This document shows, piece after piece, positions 7,318 to 15,593 of a stretch of 45,927 nt of DNA. Source of the DNA: Polaromonas sp. (GTDB lineage: Bacteria > Pseudomonadota > Gammaproteobacteria > Burkholderiales > Burkholderiaceae_C). Below the pieces are notes generated by a model. The model searched no databases. It saw nothing but the letters and a program-made list of their open reading frames with translations, and was not told the DNA's origin. Position 1 is the first letter of the stretch, and every line of letters starts with the position of its first letter. Position numbers and translations under genes: made by a program. The stretch is from assembly GCF_013817205.1 (NCBI RefSeq), contig NZ_JACDDD010000024.1, positions 1-45,927 on the forward strand. The letters run 5' to 3'.

Positions 7318-8271
7318 TCAAATATCTTCGAGCAAGGAGTAAGGCAAAGGCAGCAACACCAACGCCGGGCCAGTCTCACTGCCCAAAGTCAGTCGCCGGC
7401 CGTCGGCATCGGCCGCAGCCGAGGTCTGCATCGACAGGATCACGTCGAAACCGCCGCCGGGGCGCGGCGCGCAGGCTGCAACCAGGCCGCAGGGCTGCTC
7501 GGCGTCAGACGCGTGAAACACCTCCTGACCAACCGCCGGCTCGCCGTCGGTGTGCGCCAGGTAGGCGCGACGCTTGAGCGTGCCGCGAAACTGGCTGCGC
7601 GCCACGATTTCCTGGCCGGGGTAACAACCCTTCTTGAAGTTCACGCCACCGACGGATTCGTAATTGAGCATCTGCGGCACAAAAGCCTCGAAGATCGGCT
7701 GGGTAATCATGGCGATGCCGGATAACACATCGAGCCAGTGCCATTGCTCCAGCGGCAACGCCTCGCCAGCCGGCACCGGCGTGCCGGTCGGTGCGCACCA
7801 CATCGCGCGCGGCTGGCCGTTGCCGGGATAGAGAAACACCACATTTGCGGCATCAAAATTGGCATTGACCCACGTCGGTTGTGTGCCGCCAGCTATCGAT
7901 TCGATAGCACTTCCGACAAGCCCGAACAGCGCAAAATCAGCCGATGCGTCGCTGAGTTTTGCCTTGGCGCGCAGCACAAACATCGACAGGCGCTTGAGCG
8001 TGGCCGCCAGAATGTCCCGGCTGCAGACCATCAGGATCTCATCCTCGCTGCGTTTGAACACGACGAAGCTGGCCTGCATCCGGCCCTTGGCATTGCAGAA
8101 GGCCGCCAGACGTGCTTCGGCCAGGCTCAGCAGCGCGACATCCTGCGTCAACTGGCCCTGCAGAAACTTGACGGCGTCTTCGCCCGCGACGCGGATCACG
8201 CCGAGATGGCTCAGTCCGGCAACGCCGGACAAGATGGAAACAGGAGGCAAGTCAGTGGGAAGGGTCAACAT
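7318..8271 (-). CDS. ygfZ: Folate-binding protein YgfZ/GcvT-like, Fe-S cluster assembly factor
   Basis: About 317 residues. The signature KGCYPGQEIVAR is present with its conserved Cys, diagnostic of YgfZ. YgfZ binds tetrahydrofolate and helps maintain certain Fe-S enzymes such as MiaB. LGVIRVAGEDAVKFLQGQL is the usual N-terminal strand region. I prefer the ATG at 8271 (MLTLPTDLPP) over one 15 bp upstream. It is divergent from mltG 47 bp away. A solo palindrome like the left end of repeat R1 (7891-7911) encodes part of VGSAIESIAGG. Confidence 0.85.
   Translation of the reverse strand: MLTLPTDLPPVSILSGVAGLSHLGVIRVAGEDAVKFLQGQLTQDVALLSLAEARLAAFCNAKGRMQASFVVFKRSEDEILMVCSRDILAATLKRLSMFVLRAKAKLSDASADFALFGLVGSAIESIAGGTQPTWVNANFDAANVVFLYPGNGQPRAMWCAPTGTPVPAGEALPLEQWHWLDVLSGIAMITQPIFEAFVPQMLNYESVGGVNFKKGCYPGQEIVARSQFRGTLKRRAYLAHTDGEPAVGQEVFHASDAEQPCGLVAACAPRPGGGFDVILSMQTSAAADADGRRLTLGSETGPALVLLPLPYSLLEDI
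7891..7911. repeat. R1 left-end palindrome only, copy c (in ygfZ)
   Basis: GCTATCGATTCGATAGC resembles the GCTAT...ATAGC palindrome that opens R1 copies, but the GGGCTGGAGGCC part is missing. It may be a decayed or partial copy, or chance. Confidence 0.35.
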
Positions 8272-8318
8272 AAGCTGAATTATCATGGACCCATCGTTTT
8301 CAGGAAGGCAACAGGATT

Positions 8319-9326
8319 GTGCGTCGATTTTTCATGAGTTTGCTGGTGTTGGTGTTTCTCGGCGGCCTGTTGGCGTTTGGCGCGGTCGGCTGGTGGCTGT
8401 ACCAACCTTTAAGCTTGCAGCCCAAGACCGGCAGCACCGTGGTGGATCTTGAAATCGAGCCTGGCACACCCGCCCAGCGCGTCGCCGACACCGTGGCCGC
8501 CAGCGGCGTCGTTGTGGAGCCCATCCTGCTTCACGCCTGGTTCCGGCTGTCCGGCCAGGCCCGCCAGATCAAGGCCGGCAGTTATGAAATCACCCCCGGC
8601 ACGACCCCACGCTCCTTGCTGAACATGCTGGTGCGCGGCGAGGAGAGTCTCAAAAGTGTGGTCATCGTTGAAGGCTGGAATTTCCGTCAGGTGCGCGCGG
8701 CGCTGCAAAAGGCCGAGGCGCTCAAGCCCGACAGCGTGGGTATGACGCCGGACGCCGTCATGACGCAGCTCGGAAAGCCGGGCGTGCATCCGGAGGGCCG
8801 TTTTTTCCCCGACACCTACACCTACGCCAAGGGTTCCAGTGACCTGGCTGTGCTCAAACGCGCGGCGCGGGCCATGGACCGGCGGTTGGAGGCCGCTTGG
8901 GCGCTGCGCGACGCCGACACGCCTCTGAAGACGCCGGAACAGGCCCTGATCTTGGCCAGCATCATCGAAAAGGAAACCGGCAAACCTGCGGACCGGCCTG
9001 AAATCGGCGGCGTGTTCACCAACCGCCTGCGCACCGGCATGTTGCTGCAGACCGACCCAACCGTGATTTACGGCTTGGGCGAACAGTTCGACGGCAACCT
9101 GCGCCGGCGCGACCTGCAGGCCGACACGCCTTACAACACCTACACCCGTGGCGGCCTGCCGCCCACGCCGATTGCCATGCCCGGGAAGGCCTCGCTGCTG
9201 GCTGCCGTCAAGCCGGCACAAACCAAGGCCTTGTATTTCGTAGCGCGCGGCGATGGCAGCAGCCAGTTCAGCCCCAGCCTGGACGAGCACAACCGGGCCG
9301 TCAACAAATATCAACGAAACCAGTAG
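8319..9326 (+). CDS. mltG: Endolytic murein transglycosylase MltG
   Basis: A 335-residue membrane-anchored lytic transglycosylase that cuts nascent peptidoglycan glycan strands and sets their length. One N-terminal transmembrane segment (about 5-27, [19 protein letters not shown]) is followed by a LysM-like region and the YceG catalytic domain. The catalytic glutamate is Glu217 in [10 protein letters not shown], matching E. coli Glu218. EGRFFPDTY and [10 protein letters not shown] are family motifs. The start is GTG 8319; ATG 8334 is an alternative five codons later. Its stop is 2 bp before the ATG that opens the tmk frame, inside repeat R2. Confidence 0.92.
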   Translation: MRRFFMSLLVLVFLGGLLAFGAVGWWLYQPLSLQPKTGSTVVDLEIEPGTPAQRVADTVAASGVVVEPILLHAWFRLSGQARQIKAGSYEITPGTTPRSLLNMLVRGEESLKSVVIVEGWNFRQVRAALQKAEALKPDSVGMTPDAVMTQLGKPGVHPEGRFFPDTYTYAKGSSDLAVLKRAARAMDRRLEAAWALRDADTPLKTPEQALILASIIEKETGKPADRPEIGGVFTNRLRTGMLLQTDPTVIYGLGEQFDGNLRRRDLQADTPYNTYTRGGLPPTPIAMPGKASLLAAVKPAQTKALYFVARGDGSSQFSPSLDEHNRAVNKYQRNQ

Positions 9327-9327
9327 A

Positions 9328-9403
9328 GATGGCCCCCACGCTCCGCACTGACATGTCGTCGCTGCCCCCCGAGGGGGCTAATTTTTCTAGGGGCGGCCCG
9401 TCG
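9328..9403 (+). repeat. R2 interspersed repeat, copy a (mltG/tmk junction)
   Basis: GGCCCCCACGCTCCGCACT, CTGCCCCCCGAGGGGGC and GGGGCGGCCCG occur in the same order as copy d at 44748-44828. It starts right after the mltG stop and supplies the first 25 or so codons of tmk, including both ATG codons. Confidence 0.8.
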
Positions 9404-10084
9404 GAAAATTCCGGTCTTTTCATCAGCTTCGAAGGCATAGACGGCGCGGGCAAGTCCACGCACATCGCGGCGCTGGCCGATGCTTTTAGGGCGCAGGGCA
9501 GGGCAGTGACCCTGACCCGCGAGCCGGGCGGCACACCGTTGGCGGAAAAGCTGCGCGCGCTGATCCTCAACGATGCGATGGACCCGCTGACCGAGGCCTT
9601 GCTGATTTTTGCTGCACGCCGTAACCATTTGACGACCGTGATCGCGCCGGCGCTGGCTCGCGGAGACGTGGTGTTGTGCGACCGTTTCACCGATGCCACC
9701 TTTGCCTACCAGGGCGGCGGGCGCGGTTTTGATTTGGACGTGCTATCAAAACTGGAGCTGTGGGCGCAGGCTGCACAAGGGCTAGGGCCTGATTTCGTTC
9801 ATGAACTGGGCAGAAAGGGCGCACCACCGGCGATTGTGCAGCCCGACCTGACGGTCTGGTTCGACCTGGCGCCCGAAGAAGCCGCGCAACGCCTGGCGGG
9901 TGCCCGGGTGCCGGACAAATTCGAGGCCCAGCCGGTCGAGTTTTTCCGGCGCGTGGCCCAAGGCTACGCGGACCGCATGGCGCAGGACCCGGCACGTTTT
10001 GCGCGCATCGACGCGGCGCAGAGGCGCGACGCTGTCTGGCATGCTGTTTTTCAGGTCTTCGCGGGCAGGGGCTGGCTGCCATGA
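9329..10084 (+). CDS. tmk: Thymidylate kinase with repeat-derived N-terminus
   Basis: Phosphorylates dTMP to dTDP, an essential step of DNA precursor synthesis. The P-loop is GIDGAGKST (residues 36-44), the DR motif is [18 protein letters not shown], and the LID region is RVPDKFE. Residues 1-28 ([17 protein letters not shown] onward) come from repeat R2 and are not part of the kinase fold. The only in-frame ATG codons before the P-loop, 9329 and 9353, both lie in the repeat, and no GTG or TTG lies between 9356 and the first kinase strand. A second repeat (R1, 9740-9802) inserts about 20 residues ([19 protein letters not shown]). It overlaps holB by ATGA. Confidence 0.9.
   Translation: MAPTLRTDMSSLPPEGANFSRGGPSENSGLFISFEGIDGAGKSTHIAALADAFRAQGRAVTLTREPGGTPLAEKLRALILNDAMDPLTEALLIFAARRNHLTTVIAPALARGDVVLCDRFTDATFAYQGGGRGFDLDVLSKLELWAQAAQGLGPDFVHELGRKGAPPAIVQPDLTVWFDLAPEEAAQRLAGARVPDKFEAQPVEFFRRVAQGYADRMAQDPARFARIDAAQRRDAVWHAVFQVFAGRGWLP
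9740..9802 (+). repeat. R1 interspersed repeat, copy d (in-frame in tmk)
   Basis: TGCTATCAAAA, GAGCTGTGGGCGC, AGGGCTAGGGCC and TGATTTCGTTCAT line up with intergenic copy e at 11599-11662. It is read forward but in a different frame from the patatin, acylase and LdcA copies. Confidence 0.7.
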
Positions 10085-11145
10085 GCGAAGAGGTCATCGA
10101 CGCCAATCCGCCGCTGGCCCCCTGGCTGCATACCCAGTTGCGCAGCCTGCTGGCGCAGCGCGGCCACGCCTGGCTGCTCAGTGGCCCGTCGGGTCTGGGC
10201 CAATTCGATCTGGCACTTGCGCTGGCCCGGGCCTGGCTGTGTGAACAAGCCACGCCCGATGGCGCGTGCGGGGTTTGCGGCAGTTGCCACGCCGTCACCG
10301 TCCACACCCATGCCGATCTCTGCATGCTGATGCCCGAAACCCTTTCCCTTGCTTTGGGCTGGCCCCTGGACGAGAAAACCCAGGACGACCTGGACGCCAA
10401 GAAACGCAAGGCCAGCAAGGAAATCAAGGTCGATGCGGCGCGTGAAGCCGTCAGCTTCACACAGTTCACACGTTCCCGCGGCACGACCAAGGTGGTGCTG
10501 GTCTACCCGGCCGAACGCATGAACACCATCACGGCCAACACCTTGCTCAAGACGCTGGAAGAGCCGCCCGGTGCGGTGCAGTTCATTCTGGCGACCGAAG
10601 CGGCGCACCAGTTGCTACCCACCATCCGCAGCCGCTGCCAGGGCCACACCATGCACTGGCCAGCGCAGGAAGAGGCATTGGCCTGGTGGGCGGAGCAGGC
10701 GCCGGGCGAGGGCAAGGCCTCGTCCCGGCCGGCGCCCGCCGACCTGCACACCCTGCTGGCCGCAGCCGGCGGCCGCCCCGCCGATGCGCTGGACCGGCTG
10801 CGCGCCGGGCCCAGTGCCGCCAGCGCCCAGCATTGGCAGGCCCTGCCAAAAGCCATGGCCCGCGGCGACGTCAGTGCGCTTTCCGATATGGCGCCGGCGC
10901 AGGCCGTTGATGCCTTGCAAAAACTCTGTCACGACGTGCTGGCGGTCAAAGCCGGCGCGCAGCCCCGGTTTTTCAGGGCGGGCGACCTGCCGGGCGGCAA
11001 ATCCGTCGGGCCGGGCTTCTTGGCCCTGAGCGCCTGGGCCAAAGAACTGGCCGCCACCGCCCGCACTGTCGAGCACCCCTACAACCCCGGCCTGATGCTG
11101 GAAACCCTGGCCAGTCGGGCGCGTCAGGCGTTGGCCGCCAAATAA
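10081..11145 (+). CDS. holB: DNA polymerase III delta' subunit
   Basis: Clamp-loader subunit of the replicative polymerase, 354 residues. The zinc-binding cluster CGVCGSC and the SRC motif in TIRSRCQGH are present, as is [11 protein letters not shown]. The phosphate-binding loop GPSGLGQFD lacks the lysine, in keeping with delta' subunits that do not bind ATP. The first ATG overlaps the tmk stop by 4 bp, implying translational coupling. The position between tmk and pilZ is as in Pseudomonas. Confidence 0.9.
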   Translation: MSEEVIDANPPLAPWLHTQLRSLLAQRGHAWLLSGPSGLGQFDLALALARAWLCEQATPDGACGVCGSCHAVTVHTHADLCMLMPETLSLALGWPLDEKTQDDLDAKKRKASKEIKVDAAREAVSFTQFTRSRGTTKVVLVYPAERMNTITANTLLKTLEEPPGAVQFILATEAAHQLLPTIRSRCQGHTMHWPAQEEALAWWAEQAPGEGKASSRPAPADLHTLLAAAGGRPADALDRLRAGPSAASAQHWQALPKAMARGDVSALSDMAPAQAVDALQKLCHDVLAVKAGAQPRFFRAGDLPGGKSVGPGFLALSAWAKELAATARTVEHPYNPGLMLETLASRARQALAAK

Positions 11146-11158
11146 GCGCGGTTTCTTG

Positions 11159-11186
11159 CTGACAGCCGGGCGACCCAGCCTATAAA
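11159..11186 (+). promoter_or_regulatory. Candidate promoter for pilZ
   Basis: CTGACA (11159-11164) and TATAAA (11181-11186) are separated by 16 bp, just after holB. The ATG of pilZ follows the -10 by only 9 nt, so a transcript from here would be almost leaderless. Confidence 0.4.
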
Positions 11187-11195
11187 CTAGCCCAC

Positions 11196-11573
11196 ATGAG
11201 CACCTTGCCACCCGCCAGTACCCCCGGCGCCAGCGCCCGGCCCAGCGTCATCCAGCTGGCTATCAAGGAAAAGGCGGCGCTGTACGCGGCCTACATTCCG
11301 CTTTTCTCCGAGGGTGGCGTGTTCATCCCGTCCGCGCGGGACTACAAGCTCGGCGACGACGTTTATGTGCTGCTGACGCTTCCGGACGACATCCAGCGCT
11401 ATCCGGTGGCGGGGAAAGTGGCTTGGGTCACACCAGCACGCGCCTCGGGCAACCGCACCCAGGGGGTGGGCGTGCGTTTTCCAAAGGACGAAAAGTCGCG
11501 GCTGCTCAAGCTCAAGATCGAGGAGATCCTCGGTGCGCATCTCGCGTCTGACCGGCCAACTCAGACCATCTAG
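11196..11573 (+). CDS. pilZ: PilZ-domain protein, type IV pilus assembly
   Basis: A 125-residue cytoplasmic protein orthologous by context (tmk-holB-pilZ-tatD) to PilZ of Pseudomonas, required for type IV pilus biogenesis with FimX/PilB partners. The PilZ barrel spans about 15-110 (SEGGVFIPS, LGDDVYVLLTLPDD, GKVAWVTP, GVGVRFP). The RxxxR motif for cyclic-di-GMP binding is not visible, as in the founding PilZ, so a structural or adaptor role is more likely than nucleotide sensing. No Shine-Dalgarno sequence is evident before the ATG. Confidence 0.88.
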   Translation: MSTLPPASTPGASARPSVIQLAIKEKAALYAAYIPLFSEGGVFIPSARDYKLGDDVYVLLTLPDDIQRYPVAGKVAWVTPARASGNRTQGVGVRFPKDEKSRLLKLKIEEILGAHLASDRPTQTI

Positions 11574-11598
11574 TTCAGGCTGTCTGCCCGCTCCCGTC

Positions 11599-11662
11599 AT
11601 GCTATTATTTTGATAGCTGTGTTCGCCCGTCGGACAAGGGCTGAAGGCCAATTTGATTCATA
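11599..11662 (+). repeat. R1 interspersed repeat, copy e (between pilZ and tatD)
   Basis: One of the most complete copies: TGCTATTATTTTGATAGCTG, AAGGGCTGAAGGCC, AATTTGATTCAT. It ends 15 bp before the tatD ATG, so it forms most of the tatD leader. Confidence 0.8.
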
Positions 11663-11677
11663 GCCCCCCGCTCCTTG

Positions 11678-12475
11678 ATGTTCACCGATTCCCATTGCCA
11701 CCTGAGTTTTCCAGAGCTTCAAGCCCAGCTGCCGCAGATCCGTGAAGCCATGGTCCAGGCCCAGGTAGACCGCGCCCTGTGCATCTGCACCACGCTGGAA
11801 GAGTTCGACACCGTTCACGCGCTGGCCACCACGTATGACAACTTCTGGTGCAGCGTGGGTGTGCATCCGGACAACGAAGGCGTCACCGAGCCCACTCTTG
11901 ACGATCTGGTGCAGCGCGCCGCGTTGCCCAAGGTGGTGGCCATTGGTGAGACCGGGCTGGACTATTACCGCCTTGGCGAGCGCAGTGTGGCCGACATGGA
12001 ATGGCAGCGTGAGCGTTACCGGGTCCACATCCGCGCTGCCCGCCAGACCGGCAAGCCGCTGGTGATCCATACCCGCAGCGCCTCTGCCGATACCCTGGCC
12101 ATCCTGAAAGAAGAGGGCGAAACGGCGGACGGAGCAGGGCGGGCCGGCGGAGTGTTCCACTGCTTCACCGAAACTGCCGAGGTGGCGCGCGCCGCGCTTG
12201 ATCTGGGGTTTTACATCTCGTTTTCCGGCATTCTGACCTTCAAGAACGCAGCCGACCTGCGCGAGGTTGCCCGGTTTGTGCCGCTGGACCGCACCCTGAT
12301 CGAAACCGACAGCCCTTATTTGGCCCCCATGCCATACCGCGGCAAAACCAACAATCCTTCCTATGTGCCCTATGTGGCCAAACAGGTGGCCGAGCTCAAG
12401 CAGCTGCCTGTCGAGGCTATTGCCGAGGCCACCAGCCGCAACTTCGAACGCCTGTTTTCAGGAATCATGACATGA
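11678..12475 (+). CDS. tatD: TatD family metal-dependent DNase
   Basis: A 265-residue TIM-barrel hydrolase of the TatD/YcfH group, linked to 3'-5' DNA processing and quality control. The metal-binding HxH is in FTDSHCHLS, the Glu in GETGLDYY, His residues in LVIHTRSA and GVFHCFTE, and the Asp in IETDSPYLAP; all are present. ATG 11678 gives the expected MFTDSHCHL start. The end overlaps the ankyrin gene by ATGA, indicating coupling. Confidence 0.9.
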   Translation: MFTDSHCHLSFPELQAQLPQIREAMVQAQVDRALCICTTLEEFDTVHALATTYDNFWCSVGVHPDNEGVTEPTLDDLVQRAALPKVVAIGETGLDYYRLGERSVADMEWQRERYRVHIRAARQTGKPLVIHTRSASADTLAILKEEGETADGAGRAGGVFHCFTETAEVARAALDLGFYISFSGILTFKNAADLREVARFVPLDRTLIETDSPYLAPMPYRGKTNNPSYVPYVAKQVAELKQLPVEAIAEATSRNFERLFSGIMT

Positions 12476-13125
12476 AAAATTACTTCACAAATTACATTAA
12501 AAACGCGGTTTATCTTATTGTTTTTGCTGGATATGTTTCGGCATTTGCCGGATCTTACGAGGACTTCTTCAGGGCCATCAAGCGGGACGATGCAGCGCAA
12601 GTCCGGCAACTGCTGGGACGCGGGTTCGATGCCAACACCATAGACCCCAACGGCCAGAACGGCCTGTACCTGGCGCTGCAGGAGCCTTCGCCCAAGGTGG
12701 CGCAGGTTTTGAGTGAATGGCCCAAAACCAATGTCAATCTCCTTAACGCCCAGGGCGAAAGCGCATTGATGATTGCCGCGTTAAAGGGTGATCTGGCGGC
12801 CGCCACCAGCCTGCTCAAGCGTGAGGCCCACGTCAACAAGACCGGCTGGGCGCCGCTGCATTACGCGGCCACCAGCGGCAGCTTGCCCATCCTGAGCCTG
12901 CTGCTGGAGCAGCATGCCTACATTGACGCCGAGTCACCCAATGGCAGCACGCCCCTGATGATGGCGGCCATGTACGGCACGCCACAGGCCGTCAAGCTGT
13001 TGATCGACGCTGGCGCCGATCCTTCGATCAAAAACCAGCAAGGCCTGACAGCGCTCGATTTTGCACGCCGCGCCAGCCGTCCCGATGCGATCGATTTGCT
13101 GGGTGCTGCTATCCGCAGCAAGTAA
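12472..13125 (+). CDS. Secreted or periplasmic ankyrin-repeat protein
   Basis: 217 residues. An N-terminal signal sequence (about 1-27, hydrophobic AVYLIVFAGYVSAFAGS) is followed by five ankyrin-type repeats: NGLYLALQE, ESALMIAALKGD, WAPLHYAATSGS, STPLMMAAMYGT and LTALDFARRAS. Such proteins mediate protein-protein contact; the partner is unknown. It is translationally coupled to tatD by a 4-bp overlap. The first 80 bases are much more AT-rich than the rest, which may aid translation initiation. Confidence 0.82.
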   Translation: MKNYFTNYIKNAVYLIVFAGYVSAFAGSYEDFFRAIKRDDAAQVRQLLGRGFDANTIDPNGQNGLYLALQEPSPKVAQVLSEWPKTNVNLLNAQGESALMIAALKGDLAAATSLLKREAHVNKTGWAPLHYAATSGSLPILSLLLEQHAYIDAESPNGSTPLMMAAMYGTPQAVKLLIDAGADPSIKNQQGLTALDFARRASRPDAIDLLGAAIRSK

Positions 13126-13308
13126 GCTGCGGGCAAGGGGAAGTTGCCGTGCCAGGACTCGTCGCCACCTTCATCCGCAACCGCAGGGCAAGGGAACATG
13201 GTGCTTCTGTGGCGCGCCGGGCGCGGCTGATCGCAGCCCCGCCTTGTTAAACTCATCAAGAACTTGAGCGACCGCGCTTTATTTGTTGTCAATTAATCAG
13301 AGGAATCC

Positions 13309-13683
13309 ATGAGTGAAAAGCCGTTTTCTTGCACGCTGAGTGCCGACAAATCACAGCTCAAAATAACCCCGAGCGCAGTGTCAGCCCAGTATTCGGCAGA
13401 TGAAGTGTCTGATCTGATTGCTTTCCTGGCTCAACTCAGGGCCCAGATGAGCCCGCCCATTGCCGAAGAATCTGGCGATGTGGTGAATTTTGAAGGCGAC
13501 CGATGGCAAGTTTTCCGCAAACCCGCAGATGGCAGCGCACGAATCTACTCGCGTATTCCGGGCATGGGCTGGTCGTTTATTCATCTGCAAGAAGATGCCG
13601 CGGTGGGACTCGCCGGCGTGCTGAATCCAAAGGGCTTGGTGCAAATCGCCCAAGGCGTTGTGACTGAAGCGCCTCGGCGTTGA
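13309..13683 (+). CDS. Hypothetical protein, 124 residues
   Basis: A small soluble protein with no recognised domain and no signal peptide or membrane segment. AGAGGA precedes the ATG by 5 nt, a clear ribosome binding site, so I consider the gene real. It contains an acidic first half (YSADEVSDLIAFLAQLRAQM) and a strand-rich second half (RIYSRIPGMGWSFIHLQE). It stands alone between the ankyrin gene and the next rightward gene; the 183 bp before it shows no clear promoter. Confidence 0.65.
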   Translation: MSEKPFSCTLSADKSQLKITPSAVSAQYSADEVSDLIAFLAQLRAQMSPPIAEESGDVVNFEGDRWQVFRKPADGSARIYSRIPGMGWSFIHLQEDAAVGLAGVLNPKGLVQIAQGVVTEAPRR

Positions 13684-13785
13684 CGCTCATTTGGTGACAT
13701 ACACAAAGCCAAGTGCGCTGCTCAGGCGTTGAAGTCCGAGCCCGGACAGGTCGCCGGATCCAGGTTTGGGTATGCTCCGGGGAAC

Positions 13786-13813
13786 TTGTTTGATGTTCTA
13801 CGATGTATATTAT
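13786..13813 (+). promoter_or_regulatory. Candidate promoter upstream of START-like gene
   Basis: TTGTTT (13786-13791) and TATTAT (13808-13813) with 16-bp spacing sit in an AT-rich patch. The -35 is weak. The rest of the 359-bp gap before the next gene holds a stem-loop at 13919-13941 and otherwise nothing I recognise. Confidence 0.35.
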
Positions 13814-13918
13814 GTTAACTAATAATTGCACGTGGTCTGATCTCTGATCGCCGATGGCATCTCATTACCCAGCGACCATTCCTCCCCGCCCCATGTTTGC
13901 TTCCGGACCGCCAGCAGT

Positions 13919-13941
13919 GACTGACTGGGTCCGAGTCAGTC
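13919..13941. promoter_or_regulatory. Perfect inverted repeat in leader region
   Basis: GACTGACT and AGTCAGTC are exact reverse complements around GGGTCCG. It lies between the candidate promoter and the ATG at 14043, so it could be a leader hairpin or an operator. No T-run follows, so it is not a terminator. Confidence 0.4.
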
Positions 13942-14042
13942 GCGCAAGTGGCCGACTGGCGCTTCTTCATCAGTTCCCCCATGTGTGTAGGACGACGGAG
14001 CATCTGGCGACGGTGCGCTTGCGCGACAGGCAAACTGTGGGG

Positions 14043-14948
14043 ATGCTTCAAAAACACACTCTGACAATGAGGCGCTGGGTCGCGTCGGCTTGCCTGTTCT
14101 CCAGCTTGGGCGCAGGTCTGGCCCATGCGCAGGCACCCGAAACAGGCGCAGCTGCGCTGCAGGCCAAACACACCGCACTCGCACCTCAGCTCGCACGTAA
14201 TCAGTTCCAGCGCCCCTTGGTGATGGACTCCACCGAGTCTGCTCAGGCCGTCAGCGGCAGTGCTTATGCAGTCATCAACTATCCATACACAACGGTGCTC
14301 GCTGCTTTCAAGGATCCTGAAACTTGGTGCGAGGTGATGATTCTTCACCTCAACACCAAACACTGCAGCGCCAACAAGGACAGCCAGCCGGCCACCATGT
14401 CGGTGACTGTCGGCAAGAAAACACCCCAAGAACTCAAGGATGCGCACGCCCTGACCTTCGGTTTCACGCCAGCTGCAACCCGGGCCGACTACCTGGCGGT
14501 GCGGCTCAACGCGCCCAGGGGGCCGCTGGGCACCCACAACTATCGTATTGACCTGGAGGCCGTTCCAGTCGACGGCGACAGGACCTTCATGCACCTGCGT
14601 TATTCCTATGGCTACGGGATGACCAGCCGTCTGGCCATGCAGGCCTATATGGCCACCGTGGCGAACAGCAAGATTGGATTTTCAGAAGTCGCTGGCGAGG
14701 CGGGTGGCGCCAAGGCGCCCGTGGGGGGCATGCGCGGCGCGGTAGAACGCAATACCATGCGCTACTACCTGGCAATTGACGCTTACCTGGCTTCGCTGGC
14801 AGTTCCGGCATCGCAACAGTTTGAAAAGCGCTTGCAGTACTGGTTTGACGCCACGGAACAGTACCCGCGTCAACTGCACGAGATCGACAAGACGGCCTAT
14901 TTGAGTATGAAACGCAGCGAATACAAACGCCAGCAGACGCCGCAGTAA
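14043..14948 (+). CDS. Exported hypothetical protein with possible START/SRPBCC-like fold
   Basis: About 301 residues. ATG 14043 (MLQKHTLTMRRW) or ATG 14067 gives a good signal peptide ending at AHAQA. The body has AYAVINYPYTTVLAAFKDPETWCEVM, split by a hydrophilic stretch, and later FMHLRYSYGYGMTSRL, a strand-helix pattern reminiscent of lipid-binding START-like domains; this is inference. Two Cys (WCEV, KHC) could form a periplasmic disulphide. The frame is open back to 13854, but that part has no signal-peptide character. Confidence 0.65.
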   Translation: MLQKHTLTMRRWVASACLFSSLGAGLAHAQAPETGAAALQAKHTALAPQLARNQFQRPLVMDSTESAQAVSGSAYAVINYPYTTVLAAFKDPETWCEVMILHLNTKHCSANKDSQPATMSVTVGKKTPQELKDAHALTFGFTPAATRADYLAVRLNAPRGPLGTHNYRIDLEAVPVDGDRTFMHLRYSYGYGMTSRLAMQAYMATVANSKIGFSEVAGEAGGAKAPVGGMRGAVERNTMRYYLAIDAYLASLAVPASQQFEKRLQYWFDATEQYPRQLHEIDKTAYLSMKRSEYKRQQTPQ

Positions 14949-15020
14949 GGTCGCGGCTTGGGGCAGGCCTTACGCAGCGCAGGCCTGCGCCCTGCCCCTC
15001 TCACCCCACGTTGATGCCGC

Positions 15021-15203
15021 TCAGGCCTGAACCGGTGTTACCTTGCCTGGTTCCCTGACCGGAATGGTGGGTTCCGTTGTCGGCGGCTCGATGATCTCGG
15101 GCGGGCTGCCGGGCCCGGGCATGGGTGGCATCACTGGCGGCGGCATCTCTGGCGGGATCTGGGTGCCCGGCTCAAGGTTGCTGGCCAGGGTCGTTGAATT
15201 CAT
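15021..15203 (-). CDS. Small proline-rich hypothetical protein
   Basis: 60 residues, very rich in Pro, Glu and Thr (PPEMPPPVMPPMPGPGSPPE), starting MNSTTLAS. No fold or signal is recognisable and it is probably disordered. A TTG 12 bp upstream could also serve as a start. It is the last of three leftward genes after the receiver-domain gene. Low-complexity sequence makes coding status less certain, though the ending REPGKVTPVQA looks designed rather than random. Confidence 0.5.
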   Translation of the reverse strand: MNSTTLASNLEPGTQIPPEMPPPVMPPMPGPGSPPEIIEPPTTEPTIPVREPGKVTPVQA

Positions 15204-15237
15204 GGTGTTGTGCAATTGAGGTGACTTGAAATGCAGT

Positions 15238-15534
15238 TCACCGACGGCGTCGGCTCAGCGCAAGCTGGATCAATGCAGTCAGCAAGCCGCCCGCGACCAT
15301 TGCAGCCAGGGCGGCCTCGAGAGGCCTCTTCCCGACGAGGCGCCCGAGGCGGCCGGGGCGATGCTCGGCGGGTGTGGCTTCGCCATCCGGTAAAGCTTCT
15401 TCGTTCTGCAGCGTCCCGGCCGAAGCCGGGCTGACCAGCACGGCCTCTTCGGCGGACTGAAGCACGTCTTCGGTCAGTGGCCGGGGAGGCGCGCCAAAAG
15501 GCAAATCGGAAACATCGGATGCGGTGGTGACCAT
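15238..15534 (-). CDS. Small membrane-anchored protein, ElaB/YqjD-like C-terminus
   Basis: 98 residues: a disordered acidic N-terminal two-thirds, then a C-terminal segment VGKRPLEAALAAMVAGGLL...LALSRRRR with a transmembrane helix and basic tail. This resembles the C-terminal anchor of ElaB/YqjD (DUF883) proteins, stress-induced and ribosome-associated in E. coli. AGAGG lies 7 nt before the ATG. It sits between the receiver gene and the proline-rich gene. Family membership is tentative. Confidence 0.6.
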   Translation of the reverse strand: MVTTASDVSDLPFGAPPRPLTEDVLQSAEEAVLVSPASAGTLQNEEALPDGEATPAEHRPGRLGRLVGKRPLEAALAAMVAGGLLTALIQLALSRRRR

Positions 15535-15593
15535 GGATTACCTCTGAATGACACGTTCAAAAAAGAAATGCGCAGGCTTGGGGGCTGCAATGC

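Noticed and set aside
10081..11145. HolB with a broken phosphate-binding loop as a defect
   Set aside because: Delta' subunits commonly lack the P-loop lysine and do not bind ATP, so this is normal.
11196..11573. PilZ as a cyclic-di-GMP receptor
   Set aside because: The RxxxR binding motif is not visible; pilus assembly PilZ proteins lack it.
13815..14594. 259-codon minus-strand frame opposite the START-like gene
   Set aside because: No motif; the plus strand has a signal peptide and a plausible start.
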